From NCBI GenBank assembly GCA_965262745.1, contig OZ253558.1, positions 434,001-498,000 of the forward strand: DNA of 64,000 nt. Direction: 5' to 3'. The notes below the pieces were generated by a model. The model did no database searches. It was not told where the DNA came from and saw nothing but the letters and a program-made list of their open reading frames with translations. Numbering within the stretch: the first letter of the stretch is position 1; every line of letters starts with the position of its first letter. This stretch comes from JAJECS01 sp965262745 (lineage in GTDB: Bacteria > Chloroflexota > UBA11872). A program made the translations under genes and the position numbers. Positions 25,104-34,334 of this stretch are shown here, piece after piece.

Positions 25104-26230
25104 AGATCCACGAGTCTGACGCCCGGCGCATTTTCGCGGACCACGGGCTCCGCGTCCCGCCAAGCACGGTGGCGACGACGCCCGATGAGGCGGCGGCCGC
25201 GGCCGCCGCGTTTGGCGGGCTGGTCGTCGTCAAGGCGCTGGTGCTGGCAGGTGGACGCGGCAAGGCCGGCGGCGTGAAGCTGGCCGACGGCGCCGACGCC
25301 GCGCGAGACGCAGCGCAGGCGATTCTGAGGCTCGAGATTCGAGGCGAGCGGGTGCGGCGGGTGCTGGTGGCGCCGGCGCTGGACATCGCGCGTGAAATCT
25401 ATCTCGGGGTGACGATTGACCGTGAGCGGCAGTCCGCAGTGGTGATGGCGAGCGCGGCCGGCGGCATGGATATCGAAGAGGTCGCGGCCGCCACGCCCGA
25501 GGCCATCCATCGCATCGAATTCGATATCGCTCGCGGCGTTGACGCCTGGCAGGCGCGTGCCACGGGATTTGCACTCGGACTTGCCGGGCGGCAAGTGGTG
25601 GATTTCGTGGGGATGGTCGATGGGCTGGTGCGTGTCGTCGTCGACTGCGACGCATCGTTGGCCGAAGTCAATCCGCTTGTCGTCGACCCGGAGGGCCAGC
25701 TCTGGGCTATCGATGCCAAGCTGAACATCGACGACAACGCGCTGGCGCGGCGCCCCGAATTAGAGAAGTTGCGAGACGCCGACGCCGAGGAGCCGGCCGA
25801 GGCGCGCGCGCGGGAGGCTGGGATCAGCTACATCAAGCTCACGGGTGGTATTGGGTGCATGGTCAATGGCGCCGGACTGGCGATGGCCACGATGGACGTG
25901 GTCAAGCACTACGGCGGCGAGCCGGCGAACTTTCTCGACGTTGGCGGAGGTGCCGGCGCGGAGCGGGTGGCCGCGGCGCTGGCCATCATTTTGGACGATC
26001 CCAATGTCCGGGCGGTCTTCGTGAATATCTTTGGCGGGATCACCCGGGCTGACGACGTGGCCAAAGGGGTGCTCGAAGCGCGCGCCGGCATGCCCCGCGC
26101 CGTTCCGTTGGTCGTCCGCCTGATGGGCACGAACGAGGCCGAAGGACTGAGGCTCCTGGGCGATGCCGGCGTAAAGGCCGAGCGCTCCATGGACGCGGCG
26201 GCCCGCCTGGTCGTGGAGGCCGCGCGATGA
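25100..26230 (+). CDS. sucC: Succinate-CoA ligase, beta subunit
   Basis: 376 residues with the ATP-grasp domain first (KALVLAGGRGKAGGVKLAD, the nucleotide lysine and glycine loop). EVNPLVVDPEGQLWAIDAKLNIDDNA holds the Mg-binding residues. The C-terminal CoA-ligase domain has GLAMATMDVVKHYGGEPANF and FVNIFGGITR. It catalyses the substrate-level phosphorylation step succinyl-CoA to succinate together with SucD. The gene starts with GTG inside the ndk stop and ends overlapping the ATG of sucD (ATGA). Confidence 0.95.
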   Translation: MKIHESDARRIFADHGLRVPPSTVATTPDEAAAAAAAFGGLVVVKALVLAGGRGKAGGVKLADGADAARDAAQAILRLEIRGERVRRVLVAPALDIAREIYLGVTIDRERQSAVVMASAAGGMDIEEVAAATPEAIHRIEFDIARGVDAWQARATGFALGLAGRQVVDFVGMVDGLVRVVVDCDASLAEVNPLVVDPEGQLWAIDAKLNIDDNALARRPELEKLRDADAEEPAEARAREAGISYIKLTGGIGCMVNGAGLAMATMDVVKHYGGEPANFLDVGGGAGAERVAAALAIILDDPNVRAVFVNIFGGITRADDVAKGVLEARAGMPRAVPLVVRLMGTNEAEGLRLLGDAGVKAERSMDAAARLVVEAAR

Positions 26231-27108
26231 GCATTCTGCTTGATGCCTCGGCGCGAGTGGTGGTGCAGGGGATCACCGGGCGCCAAGGCGCCTTCCACGC
26301 GCAGCGCATGGCGGAGGCCGGCACCACGGTCGCCGCCGGCGTCACCCCCGGTCGCGCGGGGGCCGTGGTCGACGGCTTGGCCGGCGTGCCGGTTTTCAAC
26401 ACGATGGCCGATGCCGTGCACGCCACCGACGCGAATGTGGCCTGCATCTTTGTGCCGCCGCCGTTCGCCGCGGACGCGATCCTGGAAGACATCGCGGCTG
26501 GCCTGGAGCTGATCGTCTGCATTACCGAGGGCATCCCGACTATCGACATGCTGCGTGTGATGCCCGTGCTCCGGGGCTCCACGTCCCGGCTGATCGGACC
26601 CAACTGCCCAGGCATTGCGGTGCCTGGCGCAAATGTCAAAGTCGGCATCATGCCCTGGGAGATTCACGCGCCTGGCCGGGTGGGAGTCGTCAGCCGCAGC
26701 GGCACGCTCACCTACGAGGTGGTGCAGCACTTGACCGACCGAGGCCTGGGACAGTCGGCGGCGGTTGGCATCGGCGGCGACCCGATCATCGGCACGCGCT
26801 TCAACGATGTGTTGGAGCTCTTCGAGCAGGACGACGAAACAGATGGGATCGTGCTGCTGGGTGAGATTGGCGGCGGCGACGAAGAACTAGCGGCGGAATT
26901 CATCAGCGAGCGAGTGACGAAGCCGGTCAGCGCCTTCATCGCCGGCAAGACCGCACCGCCGGAGCGGCGGATGGGGCATGCGGGCGCTATCGTGTCAGGA
27001 TCGGCGGGAACCGCAGCGGGGAAAGAGGCTGCTCTGCGAGAGGCCGGGGTGCTGGTGGGCGATACCCCGCGGGAGGCGGTCGACTTGCTGGCCGCTCAGC
27101 TTCCCTAG
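26227..27108 (+). CDS. sucD: Succinate-CoA ligase, alpha subunit
   Basis: 293 residues. The CoA-binding Rossmann domain has VVQGITGRQGAFHAQRM, LIGPNCPG lies in the middle, and the phosphorylated histidine is in RRMGHAGAIVSG. Length and motifs are those of normal SucD. It overlaps sucC by 4 bp. The ferredoxin-type 2-oxoacid oxidoreductase genes begin 118 bp further on, so the enzyme can receive succinyl-CoA from 2-oxoglutarate. Confidence 0.95.
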   Translation: MSILLDASARVVVQGITGRQGAFHAQRMAEAGTTVAAGVTPGRAGAVVDGLAGVPVFNTMADAVHATDANVACIFVPPPFAADAILEDIAAGLELIVCITEGIPTIDMLRVMPVLRGSTSRLIGPNCPGIAVPGANVKVGIMPWEIHAPGRVGVVSRSGTLTYEVVQHLTDRGLGQSAAVGIGGDPIIGTRFNDVLELFEQDDETDGIVLLGEIGGGDEELAAEFISERVTKPVSAFIAGKTAPPERRMGHAGAIVSGSAGTAAGKEAALREAGVLVGDTPREAVDLLAAQLP

Positions 27109-27226
27109 CTTCGCGGGGCCGAAGCATTGATAATGAACCTAGAACGACGAGCGCGCGCGCCCTGGGCGCAGTGCGCCACGGCGTGCGTATGCGCGCGCAG
27201 TCCATTGAGGCTTGCAAGGAGTGGTG

Positions 27227-29086
27227 ATGCGCCCGAGTGATCTTTCCCTGATGATCGGCGGTCCAGCCGGAAGCGGCGTGAACTCGACGTCAGAGATCTT
27301 CATGAAGGCCTGTTCGCGCGCGGGCGTGTTCGTTTTCACCAACGTCGAGTACCACTCCAACATCCACGGGCGGCATATCTTCTTCCGCATCCGTACGGCC
27401 CATGAGCCCATCACCTCGCATGTGGAACGGGTGAACGTGCTGCTGGCGCTGGACGCCGAGACGATCTACGGCACCGACTCGCACCAGGACTACCAGTCGC
27501 ACCGCGGTCATCTGCATGAGGTTGTGCCGGGCGGCGCGATTGTCATCGACGCAAAGGCCGGTATCACCGACGAGAATCTCGGGCGGGACGACGTGCGACT
27601 GCTGTCGCTGCCCTATGACGACATCGTGCGCGAGGCCGTGGAGGCGCATGGCGTCGACTACAACGCGCGCCGTCACGCCGTCATGGCCAACATGGTGCCG
27701 CTGGGAGCGTGCTGCGCGCTGCTCGACTTCGACGTGGACCGCGTGTTGCCGATCGTTGCCGAGCGCCTTCCCGAACGGCACCAGAACCTGGTGCCGCTCA
27801 ATCGATCGGTGCTGCAGCACGCCTGGCAGGCGGCGCACGACACTCTGGGCGACGCGGGATTCTCATTGACGCTGCATCCCCGCGACGACCTGCCCGCGCG
27901 CATGCTCATCGCCGGGCACGAGGCCATCGGCATTGCCAAGCTCCACGCCGGCTGCGGCTTCCAGACCTACTACCCGATTGCTCCGGCCTCCGATGAGAGC
28001 GTGTATCTGGAGTCGTTGCAGGCAGACTGGCCGATCGTGGTGCTGCAAGCGGAGGACGAGATCGCCTCCATGAACATGGCCGTGGGCGCGGCCCACGCGG
28101 GCATTCGCGCGTCGACGTCGACGGCCGGTCCCGGCTTCACGCTCATGGCCGAGGGCATGGGGTTCGCCTCGATCACCGAGGCGCCCGGTCCGGTGGTGGT
28201 GCTATATCAGCGCGGCGGCCCGAGCACGGGCTTGCCGACGCGCAACTCGCAGCAAGACCTGCGGTTCGCGCTGCAACCGGCCCACGGCGAGTTTCCCCAT
28301 ATCGTCGTGGCGCCGGGCGATGTCGAAGAGGCGGCGCAATACACCCACCTGGCTTTCAACTGGGGCGACCGCTATCAGGTGCCGGTGGTTGTGCTGGCCG
28401 ACAAGTTCATCGCCAACTCGCACTTCACCGTCGACAGCCTTGGGCTAGAAGGCTTGCCGGTGGACCGCGGGGCGATCTGGACCGGCGATTCCAACGGTGC
28501 CGAGCCGTATAGGCGGCATCAGCTGACGGCATCGGGGGTGAGCCCGCGCTCCGTGCCCGGCACCCCCGGCGGTGAATTCGTCACCACCAGCGACGAGCAC
28601 ACCGAGCGCGGCCGGATCGAGGAAGACATCGACAACCGGATTGAGCAGATGGACAAGCGTATGGGCAAGCTGGACTTGATGCTGCGCGAGATTCCCGAGG
28701 AGGATCAGTTCACGCTCCACGGACGGGACGATGCCGACCTCACCATCGTCTCCTGGGGGTCGACGCGCTGCCCCATCCGCGATGCGGTTCGCCAAATCGA
28801 GCGGGAATCGGATATTCGTGTGAACAACTTGCAGATTCGCCTGCTGCGCCCGTTTCCCGCCGACGCCGTCCGCGAGATCCTGGAGAGCGCCAATCGCGTG
28901 TTGCTGCTCGAGGACAACTACTCCGGCCAGCTCGGCCTGCTCATTGCCGAGCAAACGGGAATCCAGATCGAGGAGAAGGCGCTGAAATACACCGGACGCC
29001 CGTTTTCCCAGGACGAGGTCGCGGAGGTGATTCGGCGGCAGGTGCCGATGCCGGCAGCCGTCGCGGCGGCGGCGCAAGGCTCGTAG
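27227..29086 (+). CDS. korA: 2-Oxoacid:ferredoxin oxidoreductase, fused gamma-alpha subunit
   Basis: 619 residues. The N-terminal gamma-type domain (about 1-190) begins LSLMIGGPAGSGVNSTSEIF. The alpha-type domain follows, with YYPIAPASDESVYLE (the YPITP motif of the ThDP pyrimidine domain) and QAEDEIASMNMAVGAAHAG. The C-terminal domain has TIVSWGSTRCPIRDAVRQ. With the beta subunit it oxidatively decarboxylates a 2-oxoacid, probably 2-oxoglutarate given sucCD upstream, and passes electrons to ferredoxin. ATG 27227 is chosen because AAGGAG lies 5 nt upstream. Confidence 0.9.
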   Translation: MRPSDLSLMIGGPAGSGVNSTSEIFMKACSRAGVFVFTNVEYHSNIHGRHIFFRIRTAHEPITSHVERVNVLLALDAETIYGTDSHQDYQSHRGHLHEVVPGGAIVIDAKAGITDENLGRDDVRLLSLPYDDIVREAVEAHGVDYNARRHAVMANMVPLGACCALLDFDVDRVLPIVAERLPERHQNLVPLNRSVLQHAWQAAHDTLGDAGFSLTLHPRDDLPARMLIAGHEAIGIAKLHAGCGFQTYYPIAPASDESVYLESLQADWPIVVLQAEDEIASMNMAVGAAHAGIRASTSTAGPGFTLMAEGMGFASITEAPGPVVVLYQRGGPSTGLPTRNSQQDLRFALQPAHGEFPHIVVAPGDVEEAAQYTHLAFNWGDRYQVPVVVLADKFIANSHFTVDSLGLEGLPVDRGAIWTGDSNGAEPYRRHQLTASGVSPRSVPGTPGGEFVTTSDEHTERGRIEEDIDNRIEQMDKRMGKLDLMLREIPEEDQFTLHGRDDADLTIVSWGSTRCPIRDAVRQIERESDIRVNNLQIRLLRPFPADAVREILESANRVLLLEDNYSGQLGLLIAEQTGIQIEEKALKYTGRPFSQDEVAEVIRRQVPMPAAVAAAAQGS

Positions 29087-29128
29087 CGTGATTGAGTGGC
29101 AATTGACCAGACACACCAAAGGATGGCT

Positions 29129-30070
29129 ATGGCCGTAGCAACGCTCCCGACTGTCAAGGATTTTTCCGTCACTGATTCGCATCCGGACTGGTGCGGAGGC
29201 TGCGGCGATTTCGGCATCCTCAACGCCGTCAAGCAAGCGCTGGCCAGGCGCGGTCGTGCGCCGCATGACGTGATGGTCGTGTCCGGCATCGGCTGCTCCG
29301 GCAAGCTGCCGCACTACGTGCACACCTACGGCCTGCACACGCTGCATGGCCGCGTGCTCAACGTCGCCACAGGCGTCAAGCTGGCGAATCGGAACCTTGA
29401 GGTGTTGGCTGTCGGTGGCGATGGCGATGGCTACGGCATCGGGGCCGGCTACTTCGTCAACTCGGGCCGACGCAACATCGACTTCACCTATCTCGTCCAC
29501 AACAACGGTGTGTACGGCCTCACGAAGGGCCAAGCTTCACCCACGATGCAACGCGGGATGCAGGTCAAGAGCATGCCGGAGCCGGCCATCATCGACGCGA
29601 TAAATCCGGTGGGACTGGCGATTTCCTCCGGCTACACGTTCGTCGCTCGGGGATACGCCATGGCGCAGCGCGAGCTCGTGGGTCTGATCGTGCAGGCCAT
29701 GGAGCACCGCGGAACGGCGCTGATTGACATCCTGCAGCCCTGCCCGGTGTACAACGAGTTGCTGACCATCGATTTCTTTAGAGGCAGGGACATCGGCCAT
29801 CAGCGCAGCTACTCGGTAGCCGACGAGGGCTACGACGGCAAGGTGCACGATCCGAGCAATATCGACGAGATCGTCGCCAAGCAGCAGGCCGCGCTGGCCA
29901 AGTCCTACGAGTGGGGAGATCGCATCCCGATTGGCGTGCTCTACCAGATCGATCTGCCGACCTACGAAGACGGCGTGAGCTCCCGCCGGCCCGAATTCGA
30001 GACGACCGCCCTCGCTGACAGCGTCCGTCCCGGCGTGGATATCAGATCCCTCGAAGACCGTTTCCGCTAG
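29129..30070 (+). CDS. korB: 2-Oxoacid:ferredoxin oxidoreductase, beta subunit
   Basis: About 313 residues. WCGGCGDFG and SGIGCSGKLPHY supply cysteines for the single iron-sulfur cluster, with a further cysteine in LQPCPVYN. The ThDP-diphosphate motif is AVGGDGDGYGIGAGYF, with the asparagines in VHNNGVYGLTKGQ. It lacks a separate ferredoxin-like delta domain, matching the two-subunit form known from aerobes such as Mycobacterium and Hydrogenobacter. Alternative starts are GTG 29096 and ATG 29123. It follows korA by about 40 bp. Confidence 0.92.
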   Translation: MAVATLPTVKDFSVTDSHPDWCGGCGDFGILNAVKQALARRGRAPHDVMVVSGIGCSGKLPHYVHTYGLHTLHGRVLNVATGVKLANRNLEVLAVGGDGDGYGIGAGYFVNSGRRNIDFTYLVHNNGVYGLTKGQASPTMQRGMQVKSMPEPAIIDAINPVGLAISSGYTFVARGYAMAQRELVGLIVQAMEHRGTALIDILQPCPVYNELLTIDFFRGRDIGHQRSYSVADEGYDGKVHDPSNIDEIVAKQQAALAKSYEWGDRIPIGVLYQIDLPTYEDGVSSRRPEFETTALADSVRPGVDIRSLEDRFR

Positions 30071-30320
30071 GAAAGCGCTAGATAGCCGAGGTGCCGGCGC
30101 GCCGAAGTCGGGGCACGGTGCGGCATGGTGTCGGATTGACGGCGTCTTGAGACCGGGGGCGCACCGACAAATGCAGTGCAGGCCGCGTTCAGCCCAGCAT
30201 GCCGGTTGTGACGCTGCACGCAAATCCGTCAGCGCTTCCGACGCGCAACCCAGGCTGCATGCTCAGACCGCCGACACGCGGGGCTATGGGAGACTCTGGG
30301 GAGGCTGACGGCTACCCTAC

Positions 30321-30396
30321 GCCCCCGTAGCTCAGTGGACAGAGCAGCGGCCTTCTAAGCCGACGGTCGTGGGTTCGAATCCCGCCGGGGGTGCCA
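30321..30396 (+). tRNA. tRNA-Arg (anticodon TCT)
   Basis: 76 nt with an encoded 3' CCA. The acceptor stem is GCCCCCG/CGGGGGT, the D arm GCTC...GAGC, and the anticodon loop CTTCTAA gives TCT (reads AGA/AGG). The T loop is TTCGAAT. The first and last pairs of some stems are weak (G-T, G-A), but the cloverleaf is otherwise regular. It marks the left boundary of the accessory region. Confidence 0.93.
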
Positions 30397-30962
30397 TTGC
30401 TCGGCCGCCGGCGGGTCCGGTCTTTACGCAGGCTCACCGTCAGCCGGTGCTGCGCCAGCCAGCGACGCGTCCGGCTGAGGCTGTGTAGTTTTCAGCATCT
30501 CTTGCCCGCCTATCGGCGACCAGCGGTGGATGCCGTGACTCGCGAGTTTCTGGTGTTGGCGCAGGGCGAATTCGAGTCGAATTGGCGTAGAATTCCGGTG
30601 CCATTGCTCCGGGAAGGGGGCAACGGCCTTTAGATCAGCCCGAGCGTGGTTCAGGTTTGGAAAGGCTCTGCGACGGCACAAGCCTCCACGGTTCTTCTAA
30701 GCCTAGGCCAAAGCCATATATCGTGTGCAGGAGGCCTGCTGTGCGTCGGGAAGCAGGAATTGGCTCCAGGAACAGTCGCCTTGAGTAGGGCCAAAGCGTC
30801 GCAGATCTGGTAAGCGCAGTGGCCGATAGGTTGGCTAGAAAAGCGTCGGGCGAGCATGCCGGCCAGAGCCCTGACGCACTCGTGTCGTTCGCTCTGTAAC
30901 ATGCGATTCGAGCCGTCCAATACGGACGGATTCCTAGATGACCCGGACGCCAGAAGCGCTCA
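30397..30962. other. Degenerate stretch downstream of tRNA-Arg
   Basis: 566 bp with no intact gene I can support. Part of it is the left copy of the outer direct repeat. On the minus strand short broken frames occur, one reading ARADLKAVAPFPEQWHR, whose counterpart at the right repeat reads ARDALQAVAPFEERRHR. An old coding sequence was therefore probably present in both places. The family is unknown. Confidence 0.5.
30523..30690. repeat. Outer direct repeat, left copy
   Basis: About 168 bp matching 45374-45540 in the same orientation. Both copies contain GGGGGCAACGGCCT, CCCGAGCG and CAGGTTTGG in the same order and spacing, with an overall match of very roughly 70% by eye. The pair encloses the whole 14.7-kb accessory region. 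Confidence 0.65.
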
Positions 30963-31733
30963 CTAAGATCTGGTTCTCGCTCGCACTGGGACAACGACCA
31001 TGTAAGCGTACCCTTCGGGGCTGTCACCACTCAAACAAGCCACAGGTGAAGCGCCTTCTTGCTGGACATCCAAGAGCTTTTTAGCAAGCTCAGGATCGAC
31101 TTTGTCAAGCCCGCTTTCAACTATGGATCTAAAATCAAGTTCGGGCTCTTTGCTTGCGACGACGAAAAGGCTCTTGCCATGCCGGAACGGCAGTATGCCG
31201 ATCAGATTTGCATAATGGTCTCCAGTAAGACTTAAGGTTGCGGAGCCATCCAAGACTATGAACGAGATAACTGTCAGATACTTATCATCGCCGTCGATCA
31301 GAATGTGATTGTCGTCCCACCTCTGTCTTATTGCGGTTGTCTTGTTCCTATCCTCTCCAGAAAGTTGAACTCCCCAAGATGGGAATACCAGCTTAAAGCT
31401 TGGTATCGCAGGGCTTTGCTGCGGTGGCTCGTGCCACTGATTCCAGAATCGATTTCCCGGAGTCATCTCGATACGTGATTCTCGCCTAAAAGCTATATGC
31501 TGCTTCCCTGAACTATGAAGGCTTATCTTGATCTCCTGCATGTTGTCGCGACAACAGATATATGCTTCACCGTTCTCCGTCCACACGCGCCAAGCATTGG
31601 AGGTGCGGCCGTTGGGCATTTGAACGGCGAATTTGATGGGCCCACGTCTGACAGGTATTTTAACATCGTTCCCGACGTAGATGTCTTGGCCGTCAGTCAC
31701 GTTACGTGCCCCAGATCGTAGAGACCATACCAA
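30963..31733 (-). CDS. Hypothetical protein, lower G+C than surroundings
   Basis: 256 residues, no signal peptide or membrane segment. The sequence is rich in beta-strand patterns (NAWRVWTENGEAYICCRD, ISLHSSGKQHIAFRRE) and looks like a soluble beta-sandwich. I do not recognise the family. Base composition is unlike its neighbours: a 60-base count at 31261-31320 gives 27 G+C (45%). A late transfer into the region just downstream of tRNA-Arg fits. The start is uncertain: the first ATG gives 256 residues, and the conserved-looking part begins around residue 18. Confidence 0.65.
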   Translation of the reverse strand: MVWSLRSGARNVTDGQDIYVGNDVKIPVRRGPIKFAVQMPNGRTSNAWRVWTENGEAYICCRDNMQEIKISLHSSGKQHIAFRRESRIEMTPGNRFWNQWHEPPQQSPAIPSFKLVFPSWGVQLSGEDRNKTTAIRQRWDDNHILIDGDDKYLTVISFIVLDGSATLSLTGDHYANLIGILPFRHGKSLFVVASKEPELDFRSIVESGLDKVDPELAKKLLDVQQEGASPVACLSGDSPEGYAYMVVVPVRARTRS

Positions 31734-32258
31734 CCTCTTGCATCTGCCATCATATATCTCTCACGCGTGGCGGATCCGCCCGACGCCGTGTACGGTCGCG
31801 GTTTGTCGTTCCCGAAATATCGTGAGCTATCTGGCTGGGTGCGTGGTACCCGACGAGGAAGAGAACACCGTGGCGCTGAGTGCGACGACCTTACGATAGC
31901 CGCACTTTACAGAATCCTGCTTTTCCGCTGGCTCGTTGCGTCGGCATCCTGAGGCTATACTGCTCGTTCGACCGGAGTCTGCGAATGCCTGAGGCTACTG
32001 CCAATCCAATCTCAGGGCGGCAACAGCCGCGCCGCGCGGCGCGCCACGGCCGTCGGTCGTTCGCGGCGTACCACCGATGGGTCGACGACGCTTCGCGCCA
32101 CCGTGCGGACGGCTATCGCTTGCTCGACTCAGCGGTAGTCGGACTGCCGAGCGTGCAACGCGTGGCGCACCAGCGCTTTCGCAGAGTTGCTTTCGCCGAT
32201 GTGCATGCAGTCCGGACGCTCCCCCAGCAGGCCACCGAGCGGGCGCGGGCGATTCTGA
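31734..32258. other. Non-coding or decayed stretch between the hypothetical gene and the ATPase remnant
   Basis: 525 bp with only overlapping, motif-free frames. Just before the ATPase remnant one frame reads QRFRRVAFADVHAVRTL, which could be an earlier part of the same broken gene in another frame, but I cannot confirm this. Confidence 0.4.
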
Positions 32259-32621
32259 CGCCGCGACAAGATCCAGCAGATCTACTTTGCGCTTCGGTTG
32301 GCCATGGTCGAGCAGGTCGAAGGCGAAGAGCCGCTGCCCATCTTTCTGGACGAGATGTTGGCGAACTGGGTCCCGGAACGCACGGCGGACGGATTGGACG
32401 TGCTGGCGCGGATGCCGAAAGAGCCCCAGATATTCCTTTTCACGGCCGCTCTCTTTTGGGCGGAGCGGGCCGAGAAGCAGCTGCGGCGTATCTCGCGCGC
32501 ACGCCGAGGACGGCTGCAGCGGCCGGCGGAGCGCGGACGTAGTCACGCATCAGCAGGCGCTCCGATCCAGGCACTCAGCCTTGGTGATCTGGCACGAACG
32601 GCAACGGGGCTACGACGTTGA
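32259..32621 (+). pseudogene. C-terminal remnant of an SMC/YhaN-like AAA ATPase
   Basis: After a stop at 32256 the frame reads RRDKIQQIYFALRLAMVEQ, then EEPLPIFLDEMLANW. These are the signature and Walker B regions of RecF/SMC-type ATPases, which resemble 'S-G-x-x-D-Q-x-Y-x-A-L-R-L-A' and 'P-L-x-L-D-D'. They are followed by PQIFLFTAALFWAERAEKQ. The Walker A half is missing. Compared with the copy at 43354 the frame is shifted after the RAEKQ segment. It is a broken gene with no start of its own. Confidence 0.65.
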
Positions 32622-32792
32622 TGTCACTCACAACGTCCACTACCGCGGGACGCCCGGCGGTGAGGGCCGCAGCCAGCGCGTCGCGCAGATCGCCGGCGCG
32701 AGTGACGCGAACCGCGAAGCAACCCATCGACTCCGCGATCTCTGCGAATTCGACGTCCTCGAACACCCACAGCTCATCGGGGTTGCCGTCGC
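32421..32792. repeat. Inner direct repeat, left copy (ATPase tail plus ThDP-enzyme tail)
   Basis: About 372 bp matching 43321-43697 in the same orientation. It covers the end of the ATPase remnant on the plus strand and the last about 70 codons of a ThDP-enzyme gene on the minus strand. The right edge of the match coincides, within a few bases, with the stop codon of the membrane-protein gene at 32797, so this is probably a recombination junction. Confidence 0.8.
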
Positions 32793-32795
32793 CGC
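32575..32795 (-). pseudogene. C-terminal fragment of the ThDP enzyme encoded at 43479-45161
   Basis: Preceded by an in-frame TGA, this frame reads GDGNPDELWVFEDVEF...PDHQG. Over the last 63 residues 56 are identical to the end of the intact enzyme at 43479. The catalytic and cofactor-binding parts are absent, so it cannot be functional. Nearly all differences are conservative (I/V, D/E, S/T, Y/F), suggesting divergence mostly while both copies were under selection, or gene conversion. Confidence 0.9.
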
Positions 32796-32796
32796 G

Positions 32797-34041
32797 TCAG
32801 CCCCTATCCTTCTCTATCTGCGCGAGCGCGCCCAGATAGACGGCGCGCACGGCAAAGGCTCGTCGCGCATCGCCGACCACCTCCTCGAAGAACTCGTCGC
32901 GGTACTCGCGGTTCGTCAGGACGCTGATCGTGAAATAGAAGCCCGAGAACGAAGCCAGGAAGGTGGCCACCTGCAGCAGCTCCACGGTCACCGCCGTTCC
33001 CAGCCACTGAAGGTCCAGCAGGACGCGCGGAGCTCTCTGGGTCCATGACGCGATCGTGCTCCAGTCCATCGCGATCACCCCGAAGACGAAGAAGAACACT
33101 CCCACAAGCGTGCTGACGAACAGGACCCGCAGCGCCAGCGCGACGAGCACGATGAGGCCGACGTTCACCCATTGCCCGCGTCTGAGCGGCGCGTCCATTC
33201 TCAGTGAGCCGGACGAACTGCCCAGGCCGGCGACGGGAGTCCCCTGCGCAAGCTCCGTCACCCGCTCGGGGCGTTCGAAGGTCGCAAGGTCGCTGAGTTC
33301 GGGCGGCAGCCGGAAGATCAGGAACACCCCTGCCACCAGTGTGAAGAGCCCGATCAATGCACCCAGGAGCACGGGCTCGATCGTGCCTGCCAGCTGCCAA
33401 ACCTCGGCGTTGACGAACAGGAACGTCATGAAAATGAGCAGCAGCGGCAGGGCCCGCGCGAAGAGCCCCAGCACATCCCTGATGTCGCGGATGAGCCGCC
33501 GCGCCCCCCAGCGCAGAATCGGGACCAGCGCAAAGCCCACCGTCAGATAGGCTCCCAGCAGCAGCAGGGCGTTCATTCCCAATTCGAGAACCGCATACGC
33601 CCACTCACCCAAGATGAAGCCGCTGAGCGCCGGCGCAGTCAGCAGGAACACGAGCACCTCCACTGCGCCCACCTGCTCCGGCTTCGACAGCAGCTTCCGA
33701 TGGCGCTGGGCGTTAGTGCCCATCCAGACTGCCGTCACCGCCACCATCGCACCTACGACTGAGAGCACGTTCGCCCACCACGGCCAGGTAGGGCTGATGT
33801 TCAAGAGCACCTCCAGCGCGAGCACGGTTATGAGGAACGGCAGGGTGCGGGTCAGGATGTCGCGCCGAGTGCTGTAGTCCTCGATGAGGTGGGGAACGCC
33901 CTGCCTGCGAAACCATGCCTCGGTGGCCTTGAGAGTCTCGCCGGACGTGGATCGTGCGCTCACGCTACTCGGTCCAGAGCAGGATCGGTGCGCGCTCACG
34001 GGGACCGTCCGCAGCGGACGGCGTGTCCGTGCCGAGGACAT
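32797..34041 (-). CDS. Integral membrane protein of unknown function
   Basis: Up to 414 residues with about eight hydrophobic segments (for example LPFLITVLALEVLL, ALPLLLIFMTFLFV, LIVLVALALRVLF, VGVFFFVFGVIAM). A cytoplasmic-looking conserved front reads GETLKATEAWFRRQGVPHLIEDYSTRRD. The N-terminal about 30 residues look non-coding, so the true start may be GTG 33963. I do not recognise a function. The gene ends exactly at the inner repeat junction and is transcribed in the same direction as the ABC operon upstream. Confidence 0.7.
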   Translation of the reverse strand: MSSARTRRPLRTVPVSAHRSCSGPSSVSARSTSGETLKATEAWFRRQGVPHLIEDYSTRRDILTRTLPFLITVLALEVLLNISPTWPWWANVLSVVGAMVAVTAVWMGTNAQRHRKLLSKPEQVGAVEVLVFLLTAPALSGFILGEWAYAVLELGMNALLLLGAYLTVGFALVPILRWGARRLIRDIRDVLGLFARALPLLLIFMTFLFVNAEVWQLAGTIEPVLLGALIGLFTLVAGVFLIFRLPPELSDLATFERPERVTELAQGTPVAGLGSSSGSLRMDAPLRRGQWVNVGLIVLVALALRVLFVSTLVGVFFFVFGVIAMDWSTIASWTQRAPRVLLDLQWLGTAVTVELLQVATFLASFSGFYFTISVLTNREYRDEFFEEVVGDARRAFAVRAVYLGALAQIEKDRG

Positions 34042-34334
34042 TCACGGCCGCGGCCCCGGTGATCGGCTCCAAATGCTGCGCCAGTGTTCGCAACGCCGTC
34101 GTGGTTGGGCGGTGCTCGGTAGGTCAAGCGGTAAGAGCATCACCCGCAGTCTAGCTGTGCTCACCACAGAGGCGTGAGACGCGGCCGCGGGATGAGAGGG
34201 CGCCGAGCGATCCGTCGGGACGGCGCCTGTTGTACCTCCTCGGCCACCCGGCGGAGGCGCGAGTGCGGTGCGCGCTTCGAGGAATAGGCGCAGGCCCCGC
34301 TCGCGCGACTCTGCCATCGAAGGCGCCTGCCGGC

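Noticed and set aside
30424..31030. Short minus-strand frames that might be a transposase or integrase next to tRNA-Arg
   Set aside because: No catalytic motif of any recombinase family is visible. Only the AVAPF segment is shared with the right repeat, so they are reported as decayed sequence.
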